A DNA stretch of 64,000 nucleotides from positions 2,276,501 to 2,340,500 of the forward strand of contig NZ_CP028960.1 of NCBI RefSeq assembly GCF_003071365.1, read 5' to 3'. Position numbers and translations under genes: made by a program. Below, one piece after another: positions 23,182 through 31,656 of this stretch; the first letter of the stretch is position 1, and each line of letters starts with the position of its first letter. This DNA comes from Methyloceanibacter sp. wino2. Its GTDB lineage: Bacteria > Pseudomonadota > Alphaproteobacteria > Rhizobiales > Methyloligellaceae. Under the pieces are notes generated by a model, which worked only from the letters and a program-made list of their open reading frames with translations, had not been told where the DNA came from and did not search any database.

Positions 23182-23658
23182 TTACGCCGCCTGGCTGTCG
23201 ATCGTCTTGTCGTCGATCGTCTTCGGGGCGTCCGACTTGGTCGTGATCTCGATGGTGCGCGGCTTCATGGCCTCGGGCAGCACACGCTCGAGATCCACAT
23301 GCAGAAGGCCGTTCTCGAGGCTCGCACCCTTCACGACTACGTGGTCGGCGAGCTGGAAGCGGCGCTCGAAGCTGCGGGCGGCGATGCCGCGATGCAGGTA
23401 GGTCGAGTTCTCCTGCTCGACGCGCTTCTCACCGCGAACGGACAGCGTGTGCTCCTTGACCTCGATCTCGAGATCGGCGTCGCTGAAGCCGGCGACGGCC
23501 ATGCTGATGCGATAGTCGTTCTCGCTCACCCGCTCGATGTTGTAGGGCGGGTAGGCCGGGGCGTCGCCTTCGTACGTGTTCAACGTATCGAGCAACGAGC
23601 CGAGCCGGTCGAAACCGACAGTGGAGCGATAAAGGGGGGTCAAATCGAAATGCCTCAT
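23182..23658 (-). CDS. Small heat-shock protein, Hsp20/IbpA family
   Basis: A 158-residue alpha-crystallin-type chaperone that holds unfolding proteins in soluble complexes. It starts MRHFDLTPLYRSTVGFDRLG, as rhizobial class A Hsp20 proteins do, followed by the crystallin domain (YRISMAVAGFSDADLEIEV, LSVRGEK, FERRFQLADHV, LENGLLHVDLER). The frame is open far upstream, but the ATG at 23658 has an AGGAGG site and fits the family. The leader has a predicted ROSE-like thermometer and an RpoH-like promoter, both listed separately, so heat induction is expected. Confidence 0.93.
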   Translation of the reverse strand: MRHFDLTPLYRSTVGFDRLGSLLDTLNTYEGDAPAYPPYNIERVSENDYRISMAVAGFSDADLEIEVKEHTLSVRGEKRVEQENSTYLHRGIAARSFERRFQLADHVVVKGASLENGLLHVDLERVLPEAMKPRTIEITTKSDAPKTIDDKTIDSQAA

Positions 23659-23749
23659 GTCACATCCTCCTGATGAAGCGATATGGTGGGTGACCCGCTC
23701 CTCATGCGGAGCCGGGCTCTGAGACGCAAAGCCCGAAGGCCTTTGCGCA
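23659..23749 (-). promoter_or_regulatory. ROSE-like RNA thermometer in the hsp20 leader
   Basis: Read on the minus strand, the roughly 90-base leader can form three hairpins. The last (23664-23682) pairs UCGCUUC with the ribosome-binding site GGAGGA around a 4-base AUCA loop, leaving one bulged G. This is the hallmark U(U/C)GCU anti-Shine-Dalgarno geometry of ROSE elements in rhizobial hsp20 genes. The upstream hairpins are GCUCC-GCAUGA-GGAGC and a GCAAAG/CUUUGC stem. Warming would open the site. Structure was judged by eye only. Confidence 0.6.
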
Positions 23750-23755
23750 AAATCG

Positions 23756-23785
23756 CATATAGGATTGGCTCCGGGGCGCTTCAAG
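23756..23785 (-). promoter_or_regulatory. RpoH (sigma-32)-like promoter of hsp20
   Basis: On the minus strand the -35 element CTTGAAG (23785-23779) and -10 element CCTATATG (23763-23756) are 15 bases apart, close to the alphaproteobacterial heat-shock consensus CTTGAA and CCATNT. Transcription would begin near 23749, giving the leader with the ROSE-like element. Confidence 0.6.
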
Positions 23786-23958
23786 AGCTGTAGGGCGCTG
23801 AATTCAAACAGTAAATTCAGTAACCTGTCAGGGCTGCGTCCCTCTTGCGGCGCCCGCGAAGTTGCATGTTCTGTTGTCGGCGGCGCCATAGCGGCTGTAA
23901 GAAAGAGCGGCGGACCAATCCTCCCGCGTTGCGGGATTGCGGAATATCCTGAATCTCG

Positions 23959-24914
23959 ATGACTCTCGTTTCGACACCCAAGAACCCTGTCCCTCTCGGC
24001 GCCAACGCGGGCTATCTCGATGTGCGTAAGGGGGTCAAAGTCCGCTATGCGAGCTGGCAGTCGGCCTTGCAGCAGCGCGGCGGCACCGTCTGCATCTTTC
24101 CGGGCCGGAACGAGTACATCGAGAAATACTTCGAGGTGGTCGGCGAATTACGCCGCCGCGGTTTCGCCGTCGCGATTATCGATTGGCGCGGGCAGGGCGG
24201 GTCGACACGGTTGGTGCGCGGCTCCTCGCGCGGACACATCCGCAGCTTCATCGACTACGAGCAGGACATCTATCATTTCATGAAGGGCGTGGTGCTTCCC
24301 GACTGCCCCATGCCGTATTACGCGCTGGCCCATTCCATGTCCGCGCCGATCCTCTTCAATGCCGCGACTAAGCGCGGGTGTTGGTTCCACCGCCTGATCA
24401 CGACCTCGCCGATGGTTGCGCTCGCCGGGCTGCCGGTGCCACAGGACGTTTGCGCCGGGCTCGCGACCGGACTGTCTTGGATGGGGCTCGGCAAGCAGGC
24501 CGTGCCCGGTGATCAGTCCGTGTGGTCGAGCGATGTCTTCGAGGGCAATCCGCTCACCTCGGACCGGGAACGCTTCTACCGGAACGTCGAAGTGCTGAAC
24601 GCCGCGCCGGGCCTTGCGGCGGGCCCCCGACCATCGGCTGGCTGCATGCGGCCTTCGACGCCATGTCGCGCTTGGAAGGCGAGAAATACGCGCCGAAGAT
24701 TCGCGTGCCCTCGCTGCTGGTCGTTGCCGGCGACGACAAGATCGTCTCCAACAAGGCGATCGAGGCGTTGTCGTCGCGGTTGCGCGCGGGCACGCAGATC
24801 GTGCTGCGCGGTGCGCGGCACGAAATCCTGCAAGAACGGGATTCGATCCGCGAGCAGTTCTGGGCGGCGTTCGATGCCTTCGCGCCCGGCGTTGCGGTGC
24901 GCAAGACGGCTTAA
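23959..24914 (+). pseudogene. Alpha/beta hydrolase (monoacylglycerol lipase/PldB-like), frameshifted
   Basis: An S33-type lysophospholipase-like hydrolase split over two frames. The first frame gives FPGRNEYIEKY, IDWRGQGGS and the nucleophile elbow AHSMSA (Ser126), and is coherent to about LAAG. The continuation in the next frame (from about 24622) gives PPTIGWLHAAFDAM, the acid-loop GDDKIVS and the His region GARHEILQE. Restoring one C in the run at 24624-24628 joins both halves into LAAGPPTIGW, giving about 318 residues. A sequencing deletion or a true recent mutation would look the same. Confidence 0.8.
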
Positions 24915-24926
24915 CGGCAAGACACC

Positions 24927-25723
24927 CTAAGCGGAGAGGATCTCCAAAGCGGCGGCGTGTACGGCGCGATCGCCGGCGGCCACGATGCGTCCGCCTTGGC
25001 TCGGGTCGCCGCCCTCCCACGTCGTCACGACGCCGCCGGCGCGTTCGATGATCGGCACGAGCGGCATGATGTCGAACGGCTTGAGCCCCGCCTCAACCAC
25101 GAGGTCGATCTGACCCATCGCGAGCAGGCAATAGTTGTAGCAATCGCCGCCGAAGCGCCGCAGGCGCACCGCGCGTGACAAGGCCTCGAACCGGATGATT
25201 TCGGACGCGTCGAAAAGTTCCGGCGCGGTGCTTGCCAAAATTGCGTTGTCGAGCACGGGGCATGGCCGAACGCGGATGGGCCGCGTCTCGCCGGCGCGTG
25301 TGAAATAGCTTTCCGTTTCGCCGCACCAGAAGCGTTCGCCGGTATAAGGCTGGTTCATCATGCGAGCACGGGTGCGCCGTGTGCGGTCAGGCCGATGAGC
25401 GTGCCCCAGAGAGGCTGGCCCATGATGAAGGCGCGTGTGCCGTCGATCGGGTCGATGATCCAGCAAATGTCGGCGTCGGGTTGGGTGTCGTCGAATTCCT
25501 CGCCCACGATGCCGTGCCCGGGATGGGTCTGCGACAAGATCTTGCGAATGGCGGCTTCCGCGTCCCGGTCCGCCGCGGTGACGGGATCGAAGCCGGAGCC
25601 GCCCTTGTCGTCGACGGCCAAGACGTTACGGAAATGCGGCAATATGACCTCGCCAGCCCTCTCGGCGAGAGCGTGCGCTGTCGCTATATAGCTCTGGAAA
25701 TCGAGTTGAACGGTTTTGGTCAC
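24927..25723 (-). pseudogene. hisN: Inositol monophosphatase-family phosphatase, histidinol-phosphatase type, frameshifted
   Basis: The N-terminal half (25723 to about 25361) has the metal-binding motifs GIVGEEF and DPIDGTRAFIMGQPLWG and ends abruptly at APVLA. The rest is in another frame: MMNQPYTGERFWCG to LKPFDIMPLVPIIERAGGVVTTWEGG. One missing base in the Gly codon before Met-Met (near 25362-25365) explains the break and would yield APVLGMMNQPYTGE, about 265 residues. The motif KPFDIMPLVPIIE suits HisN histidinol-phosphatases better than SuhB; assignment is by resemblance. Confidence 0.8.
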
Positions 25724-25897
25724 GGTACAAGGCTTGGCGGTGTTTGCCGTTGAGAGTCAAGGCTTCCGAGCCTTAAGGACGAGGGTTACTCCCTGGTCCC
25801 GGGCCTGTCCGGCGTATGCGGGTATGGCGGACAACGCCCGGTAGCGTGACTTTGCGGCACCACTGTTTCAGTTCTGTCGTCAATTTCCGGCTACACC

Positions 25898-25926
25898 TTG
25901 ATTTTTGTGCATTGCAATGACATATT
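25898..25926 (+). promoter_or_regulatory. Sigma-70-type promoter of the small RNA
   Basis: TTGATT (25898-25903) and CATATT (25921-25926) with a 17-base spacer; start expected near 25933, just before the first stem of the sRNA. Confidence 0.5.
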
Positions 25927-25932
25927 GTTGCA

Positions 25933-26027
25933 ATGCGATATGGCTCTCCAGGCCATATCGCTGCCCTCCTTGGGCGTTTCCTCCCTAGACTTGGGCCGTT
26001 CGTTCAATCGGACGGCCCCTTTTTTTG
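25933..26027 (+). ncRNA. Putative trans-acting small RNA with CCUCC motifs (suhB/MmgR, alpha-r8-like)
   Basis: About 95 nt. Stem 1 has perfect 10-base arms GCGATATGGC (25935-25944) and GCCATATCGC (25952-25961) with loop TCTCCAG. A second small stem GCCC/GGGC shows CCTCCTT in its loop, and an unpaired TTTCCTCCC follows. A terminator GGGCCGT (25993-25999) and ACGGCCC (26012-26018) with a run of T ends it. Exposed CCUCC motifs are typical of alphaproteobacterial sRNAs that pair with ribosome-binding sites; the segment resembles the suhB/MmgR family from memory. No open frame covers it. Confidence 0.65.
25993..26027 (+). terminator. Rho-independent terminator of the small RNA
   Basis: Arms GGGCCGT and ACGGCCC around a 12-base loop, followed by C and about seven T. 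No protein gene on this strand ends here, which supports a stand-alone short transcript. Confidence 0.75.
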
Positions 26028-26039
26028 GATCGGCGGGGC

Positions 26040-26939
26040 CTATTCGGCCGCGGCGCGGGGGACGATGAGATCGGAAATGCCGGGCATCAGTCCCCGGATC
26101 ACCGTCTCCAGCTTTTCCCTCAAGATGTCGAAACGCTCGGTTCGTTCGAACGTCGTCTCGTCCATATACAGCGCCCGGTTGATCTCCATCTGCAGGACAT
26201 GCTGTGCCTTGTGCGGGCGTCCATAATGCTCGGTGATGTAACCGCCCGCATAAGGCTTGTTGAGCGCGACGCCAAAGCCCAGCGCCTCGAGGGATCTCGC
26301 GGCCATGCGCGTCAGCTCGCTGCTGCAGGAGGTTCCGAAGCGGTCGCCCAGCACGAAGTCGGCGCGGGTTGACTGTTTGTCGGCACTCGGGCTCGAGGGC
26401 ATGGAATGGCAGTCGATCAGCACGGCGAAGCCGAATTCCCTCTTCGCTTCCATCAGCAGAGCCGCGAGGGTCTCGTGGTAGGGAATGTAGAGGCGGTTGA
26501 TCCGTTCCAGCGCCGTCTCGACCGAAAGAGGCTCCCGGTAGATCTCCTCGGACTCCGACACGATCCGCGCGATCGTTCCGAGGCCGCCGACGACCCTGAC
26601 CGATTGGGTGTTGGCATAATGGGGTAGCCCGTCGCGAAACAGGATCGGGTCCAGCTCATAGGGCTCGCGGTTCACGTCGAGATAGGCGCGCGGGAAGTGG
26701 GCATGAAGCAGCGGGGCCCCGAGCGCGGCGGCGAAGCTGAAAAGCTCATCCACATAGGCATCTTCCGACCGCCGCAAGGTGAGCGCGTCGAGCTTCGAGG
26801 CGGCCAGGAATGTGCTGGGATAGACCCGGCCCGAGTGGGGCGAGTTGAAGACGAGGGGAAGCGCCAGTTTCGCGGGCCGCACCACGGTGAAGGGCGGTGA
26901 CAGTTCCCGCTCGATCGCCTCAGCCTCTTGTTGCTTCAT
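26040..26939 (-). CDS. N-formylglutamate amidohydrolase family protein, copy 1
   Basis: A 299-residue metal-dependent amidohydrolase. Motifs: NSPHSGRVYP (first metal site), DLL-type EDAYVDELF, HFPRAYLDVNREPYELDP, then FAVLIDCHSMPS and NKPYAGGYITEHYG, ending near QMEINRALYMDE. The family hydrolyses N-formylglutamate to glutamate and formate in histidine breakdown, but many members stand outside hut operons and this one also has no hut neighbours. ATG 26939 was chosen over an upstream frame opening because the family core starts shortly after it. A more distant family member lies at 53300. Confidence 0.88.
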   Translation of the reverse strand: MKQQEAEAIERELSPPFTVVRPAKLALPLVFNSPHSGRVYPSTFLAASKLDALTLRRSEDAYVDELFSFAAALGAPLLHAHFPRAYLDVNREPYELDPILFRDGLPHYANTQSVRVVGGLGTIARIVSESEEIYREPLSVETALERINRLYIPYHETLAALLMEAKREFGFAVLIDCHSMPSSPSADKQSTRADFVLGDRFGTSCSSELTRMAARSLEALGFGVALNKPYAGGYITEHYGRPHKAQHVLQMEINRALYMDETTFERTERFDILREKLETVIRGLMPGISDLIVPRAAAE

Positions 26940-27183
26940 ACGCCAAACCTGGGTTCTGCGGTTCCGGGAGCGGCGCCTGCCGGGCGGCGGCGCACCGGCG
27001 TTAACTCTGCCAACGACCGGAGGCACTGTCCAGGCGTGTTCCGGCTTGTGCCGTGGCTCAATAGCGGCAATGATTGCAGGGCCTACCCGATGGGGCCGCG
27101 CCAAACGTTCAAGAATAAGGCAAGCGGTCGTTTACCATATTCGTGTAGGCGATACAGGGTGAGTGTTGAGGGGGACGAGGATT

Positions 27184-27573
27184 ATGGAGGCGAACGACCC
27201 GCGCGTGCGCAGCGTTCAGCGTATTCTTCTTGCCGAAGACGATGACGATATGCGCCGTTTCCTGGTGAAGGCGCTGGAGAAGGCCGGTTACGACGTGGTT
27301 TCGTTCGGCAACGGCATGGAGGCTTATGAACGGCTTCAGGAAGAGCCCTTCATGCTGCTCCTGACCGATATTGTGATGCCCGAGATGGACGGAATCGAAC
27401 TGGCGCGCAAAGCCGCCGAACTCGATCCGGACCTCCGGATCATGTTCATCACCGGTTTCGCGGCCGTGGCGCTCAATCCGGACAACAACGCGCCGAAAGA
27501 TGCCAAGATTCTGTCGAAGCCCTTCCACCTGCGCGATTTGGTCGATCAGGTGGAGCGCATGCTGGCGGCTTGA
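27184..27573 (+). CDS. cpdR: CpdR-like single-domain response regulator
   Basis: A 129-residue receiver domain without output domain. Phosphoacceptor Asp62 is in LLTDIVMPEMDG, the acidic pair in LLAEDDDDM, Thr90 in FITGFAAV and Lys112 in LSKPF. The sequence is typical of CpdR, which in unphosphorylated form directs ClpXP to degrade CtrA and other targets, controlling the alphaproteobacterial cell cycle. A GGGGGACGAGG stretch precedes ATG 27184. A tRNA gene follows 73 bases downstream. Confidence 0.9.
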   Translation: MEANDPRVRSVQRILLAEDDDDMRRFLVKALEKAGYDVVSFGNGMEAYERLQEEPFMLLLTDIVMPEMDGIELARKAAELDPDLRIMFITGFAAVALNPDNNAPKDAKILSKPFHLRDLVDQVERMLAA

Positions 27574-27646
27574 GGAAAAGCACCGGAATCCGCCGCTTGC
27601 CTTCTGGCGCCGCCACCCATATAGAAGGCGCCTTGCCACACAGACC

Positions 27647-27721
<75 letters not shown>

Positions 27722-27812
27722 TTCCAAGCGACTTGAATGTACCCGGGGTCCGGGACCTAACGAATCGCCTTTTGGGGCAGGCTCCCGCGTGCGAACGGGC
27801 TCGCCTTGGGGC

Positions 27813-28112
27813 CTAGTCGTAGAGTTCCTGACAGCTCAAATATTGGCGGAATACCCAGCGGTTCTTCGCCGAGCCCGGTGGCGTGATCCGCGCCCAGAGC
27901 TTGCCCTGCACACTGTGGATTGCCCACGCATTCACCGGCGTGCCGTTCTTTAGCGTGCCCACGATGCGCCCGTTCGGCTTACTGCGCACATTCAGAGGCG
28001 TGCCGGTCGGGTCATTGACCGTACATTTCATTTGCGCCGCCGCCGCGCCCGTCATGGCGAGGAGAATGATTGCGGCTGTGAGGGGTGTTCGGACTTGCAT
28101 GCACGTGTCCAT
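27813..28112 (-). CDS. Exported SH3-like domain protein
   Basis: A 99-residue protein with a signal peptide (cleavage near GAAAAQMKC) and one bacterial SH3 (SH3_3-type) domain: GTPLNVRSKPNGRIVGTLKNGTPVNAW and later WVFRQYLSC. Two conserved-looking Cys (MKC and LSC) could form a disulphide. ATG codons at 28112 and 28100 are both plausible; the signal peptide fits either. Such domains often bind peptidoglycan; the function here is unknown. It is divergent from the sterol cluster. Confidence 0.8.
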   Translation of the reverse strand: MDTCMQVRTPLTAAIILLAMTGAAAAQMKCTVNDPTGTPLNVRSKPNGRIVGTLKNGTPVNAWAIHSVQGKLWARITPPGSAKNRWVFRQYLSCQELYD

Positions 28113-28348
28113 AGGCGCTGCCGCCCATAGCCTCATTGATACGCGTCAAAGCTGGAACTTCCTACATCGCGGGCGGTTTGTCCGATGGCGGGCCAAGCGG
28201 CTCTGGGCCGGGTTCGCGGGATGGTCAAATCCGCCCCAACCCGTTACGATTCAAACGAGAGTCCGGATCGGCGATCACGCCGGCACCGGACGGGACAGGG
28301 CGCCCTTCCGCCCGTGTTTGCGCGCTTCTGACAGCCGGTGGGACCTTG

Positions 28349-29671
28349 GTGCGAACGGATCATGACGTTGCGGTGATTGGTGCGGGTCCGATCGGATGTG
28401 CCGCGGCGATCGCGTTTGCCCAGCGCGGGGAGACCGTCCTGCTGCTCGAGGCCAATCCGCGCGCCGCTGAGCGGTTCGCGGGCGAGTGGATTCACCCGTC
28501 CGGTGTCAAGATCCTCGAGAAGCTTGGATTGGGCGGCCTTGCGGCGTTTACGGAGAACGGCCCGCGGCGGGGTTTCGTCGCCCATCCCGGCGACGGCGCC
28601 GACCCGATCGTCTTGTCCTATCCGGACGGCATGACGGGCGTCAGCTTCGAGCATCACAAGCTCGTCGACGAGCTGCGCCGCCGGGCCGTCTCAATGCCCG
28701 AGATCGACTATGTCGCGCCGGCGAAGCTGAGCAAGCTCGAGCCGGTGCCGGTCTATATGGATGGAGATACGGGCGCCGAGGTCGCGATCAACGCGAAGCG
28801 GATCGTGGCGGCCGATGGGCGCCGGTCGGGAACGCGCCGTCTTCTCGGTCTGCCTGACGGCTCGGTCGGTATCTCCTTCATGGCCGGCATTGTCCTCGCC
28901 GACGTGGAACTGCCCGTTGAAGGCTACGGCCATGTGTTGAGCGGTCTGGCCGGCCCCATCCTGTCGTACCGGATCGGTGCCGACCAGGTGCGCCTGTGTC
29001 TCGACGTGCCCGCGTCGGCCACGGAGCTGCGGCGAGACACGGATGCCCTCTACGCGGCGGTCGCCCCGGCTCTACCGGCACCGATGGCGAAGGCGCTTGC
29101 TGTCTCCTTGAAGACCCGCAAGCCCGCCTGGATGGAGACGCGGTTCCAGACCCGAACCGCCTACGGGCGCGGCAACGTCGCCTTGGTGGGCGATGCGGTC
29201 GGCTGCACGCATCCGCTTACGGCTGTCGGCATCTCGCTGGGACTGAAGGACGTGGAGGCCCTGCTCGACATTACCGACGCTGCGGACTACGCACGCCGGC
29301 AGAAGGCGCGCGCGCGGGTGCCCGAGATGCTTTCGAACGCGCTCTATCAGGTCTTTTCCGATCCCCGCTACGATGCCCGCGCCATCCGGCAGTCGATGTT
29401 CGATACGTGGCGTACGAGTGCCGCGGAGCGGCGCCGCACGATGGCGCTGCTCGCCGCGACGGACGTGCGCGGGAGCACGTTCGCGACGTCGTTCTTCCGC
29501 ATCGGATTCCGTGCCGCGCGAAAGACCGTCGGCGCGGAAATGCGCGAGGGACACTGGAGCCGGACGCGGCAAACGTTGGCGCGGTTCGCGTCGTGGAGCA
29601 CCTGGCCGATCGCCGGTCTTCTTCCCGGCTACCGGAAGATACCGGCCCATCTCAAGGCCGCGGGACATTGA
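28349..29671 (+). CDS. Squalene monooxygenase (squalene epoxidase)
   Basis: A 440-residue FAD monooxygenase that would convert squalene with O2 to (S)-2,3-oxidosqualene at the membrane. It has the FAD motif VAVIGAGPIGCAAA at the N-terminus, an Arg/Glu region AERFAGEWIHPSGVKILEKLGL in the place where squalene epoxidases have GELLQPGG, the second FAD segment VGDAVGCTHPLTAVGISLGLKDVEALL, and a hydrophobic-basic C-terminus. The GTG at 28349 puts the FAD motif at the usual distance; TTG 28346 is an alternative. Its stop overlaps the start of the oxidosqualene cyclase gene, which fixes the substrate assignment. First gene of the sterol cluster. Confidence 0.85.
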   Translation: MRTDHDVAVIGAGPIGCAAAIAFAQRGETVLLLEANPRAAERFAGEWIHPSGVKILEKLGLGGLAAFTENGPRRGFVAHPGDGADPIVLSYPDGMTGVSFEHHKLVDELRRRAVSMPEIDYVAPAKLSKLEPVPVYMDGDTGAEVAINAKRIVAADGRRSGTRRLLGLPDGSVGISFMAGIVLADVELPVEGYGHVLSGLAGPILSYRIGADQVRLCLDVPASATELRRDTDALYAAVAPALPAPMAKALAVSLKTRKPAWMETRFQTRTAYGRGNVALVGDAVGCTHPLTAVGISLGLKDVEALLDITDAADYARRQKARARVPEMLSNALYQVFSDPRYDARAIRQSMFDTWRTSAAERRRTMALLAATDVRGSTFATSFFRIGFRAARKTVGAEMREGHWSRTRQTLARFASWSTWPIAGLLPGYRKIPAHLKAAGH

Positions 29672-31656
29672 ACCATTGGGCAGCGCAGAAGGACCTGTCG
29701 CAGGCTGTCGATCTGGCGCTGCGGCACGTGCGGGACACGCAGGCGCCTGACGGAAGCTGGCACGGCGACTACGGCGGTCCCGTTTTTCTGCTGCCGACCC
29801 TGATCGTCGCGACGCACATTGTCGGTGCGCCCTTCGATTCCGAGACCGAGCAGGACTTCATTCGCTTCTTCAAGCATCACCAGAACGAAGATGGCGGCTG
29901 GCCGCTCCATATCCAAGGCGAGAGCTACGCCTATGCCACGGCGCTTTGCTACGTGGCTCAGCGGCTGCTGGGAGTGCCGGCGGACGATCCCGATCTGCAG
30001 CGGGGGCGGGCTTGGCTGCTCGAACGCGGAGGTGCAGCCAATCTGCCGCCGTGGGGCAAGTTTCTGCTCGCACTCCTCAATTTGTACGACTACGACGGCG
30101 TCATGCCTGTCCCGCCGGAACTCTGGCTACTCCCGACGTCGCTACCGGCCCATCCGTCCCGCTTCTGGTGCCACAGCCGCATGATCTTCCTGCCCATGAG
30201 TTATCTCTATGGGATCAGGGCGCAGGCGCCGTTGACGCCGGTCGTGCGCGCGTTGCGCGACGAGATCTTCTGCGAGCCCTATGAAGCGTTGGACTTCCGC
30301 GCCAGCCAGATGCAGTGCGCGCCCGATGATATCTACGCGCCGCTGTCGCGGGGCTACCGGTTCCTGAACGGTCTTCTGAACGGCTACGAATCCATTGCCG
30401 GCAAGAGCTTGCGTGCCCGCGCGACCGCGTTCGTGTTGGATCAAGTGCGCCGGGAGGACGAGAACACGAACAACATCTGCATCGGGCCCATCAACAAGGT
30501 GCTCAACATGCTGTGCTGGCACTATGCCGAACCTGACGGAGAACGCGTCGCCGCGCATCGGCGGCAGTTGCCTGAGTATCTGTGGAAGGGCGAGCACGGC
30601 ACGCATATGCAGGGCTACAATTCCTCGCGGCTTTGGGACACGGCGTTCGCCGTCCAGGCGATTGCCGCGTCCGGCCGTGCAGGAAAAGCAAAGCCGATGT
30701 TGGAGTCGGCCCACGCCTATATCGAAGCCAACCAGGTGCTCGAAGACACGCCGGAGCGGGAGCGCTATTTCCGCGACCCCTCCAAAGGCGGTTGGCCGTT
30801 CTCGAACAGGAAGCACGGCTGGCCGATTTCGGACTGCACCGCGGAGGGTTTGAAAAGCGCGATCGCGTTGCGCGCCGTTGTCGACGAGCCCATTTCCGAC
30901 GAGCGTCTCGACGACGCGGCCGAACTGATCCTCGGTTGGCAGAACGCCGACGGCGGCTGGCCAACTTACGAGAAGGCGCGGACGCCGGCCTGGATGGAGG
31001 CCCTTAATCCGTCGCTCGTGTTCGCCGACATCATGGTGGACCACTCTTATGTGGAATGCACATCGGCCTGCGTCCAGGCGCTGATCCGCTATCGTGCGCA
31101 GGGCGTCGATCCGGCGCGGGTCCGGCGCATCGACAAGGCGATCGAGGGCGGCCGCGATTTTCTGTTGGCTCGGCAACGCGCCGACGGCGCCTGGATGGGC
31201 GCCTGGGGTATCTGCTTCACCTACGGGACTTGGTTCGCGGTCTCGGCCCTCCGGGCCGCTGGGCTTTCCGCCGACAGCGCCCCCGTTCGCCGCGCGGCTG
31301 CGTTTCTCGTCTCCCATCAACTTCCCGATGGCGGCTGGGGCGAAACCATCGAGAGCTGCCGGCGCGGGACCTATGCGAGCACCCCGGAGGGCCAGGTGGT
31401 GATGACGTCCTGGGCCGTGCTCAGCCTGCTTCAGAGCGACATGGCCGACAGCGAGCCGGTACGTGCCGGGCTGCGCTTCCTGCAGGACCGGCAACGCGCG
31501 GATGGCAGCTGGCCCGAGGAAACCATCGCCGGCGTGTTCAACCGGACCTGCGCGATCACCTACGACAATTACCGCAAGATTTTCGGACTGTGGGCGCTGG
31601 CGGCGGCGGAGGCGGGCCTCGACGCGGATGCAGATGTCCAAGGATTGGCGCAATGA
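29668..31656 (+). CDS. Oxidosqualene cyclase, predicted cycloartenol synthase
   Basis: A 662-residue triterpene cyclase with QW repeats (DGSWHGDYGG, DGGWPLHIQG, DGGWPTYEKA, DGAWMGAWG, DGGWGETIES, DGSWPEETIAG). The catalytic motif is DCTAE (Asp389-Glu393), the oxidosqualene cyclase form; the DXDD motif of squalene-hopene cyclases is absent. VECTSA and GVFNRTCAITY also follow the eukaryotic-type pattern. Residues matching Arabidopsis CAS1 Tyr410, His477 and Ile481 are Tyr317 (MQGYN), His383 and Ile387 (HGWPISD), the combination of cycloartenol synthases, not lanosterol synthases. It starts with TTG, overlapping the epoxidase stop by four bases, and its own stop overlaps the next start. Confidence 0.93.
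   Translation: MNHWAAQKDLSQAVDLALRHVRDTQAPDGSWHGDYGGPVFLLPTLIVATHIVGAPFDSETEQDFIRFFKHHQNEDGGWPLHIQGESYAYATALCYVAQRLLGVPADDPDLQRGRAWLLERGGAANLPPWGKFLLALLNLYDYDGVMPVPPELWLLPTSLPAHPSRFWCHSRMIFLPMSYLYGIRAQAPLTPVVRALRDEIFCEPYEALDFRASQMQCAPDDIYAPLSRGYRFLNGLLNGYESIAGKSLRARATAFVLDQVRREDENTNNICIGPINKVLNMLCWHYAEPDGERVAAHRRQLPEYLWKGEHGTHMQGYNSSRLWDTAFAVQAIAASGRAGKAKPMLESAHAYIEANQVLEDTPERERYFRDPSKGGWPFSNRKHGWPISDCTAEGLKSAIALRAVVDEPISDERLDDAAELILGWQNADGGWPTYEKARTPAWMEALNPSLVFADIMVDHSYVECTSACVQALIRYRAQGVDPARVRRIDKAIEGGRDFLLARQRADGAWMGAWGICFTYGTWFAVSALRAAGLSADSAPVRRAAAFLVSHQLPDGGWGETIESCRRGTYASTPEGQVVMTSWAVLSLLQSDMADSEPVRAGLRFLQDRQRADGSWPEETIAGVFNRTCAITYDNYRKIFGLWALAAAEAGLDADADVQGLAQ

Noticed and set aside
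24620..24632. Programmed ribosomal frameshift in the hydrolase gene
   Set aside because: No slippery heptamer plus downstream structure was evident, and two more single-base deletions nearby make an assembly error or mutation likelier.
25398..26027. sRNA terminator as terminator of the N-formylglutamate hydrolase gene
   Set aside because: That gene is on the minus strand and would read the T-run as A; on the plus strand no gene ends there.
29668..31656. Squalene-hopene cyclase (hopanoid cluster hpnF)
   Set aside because: QW repeats and an RND neighbour suggested it, but the DXDD catalytic motif is absent and DCTAE plus VECTSA are present, and a squalene epoxidase overlaps the start.
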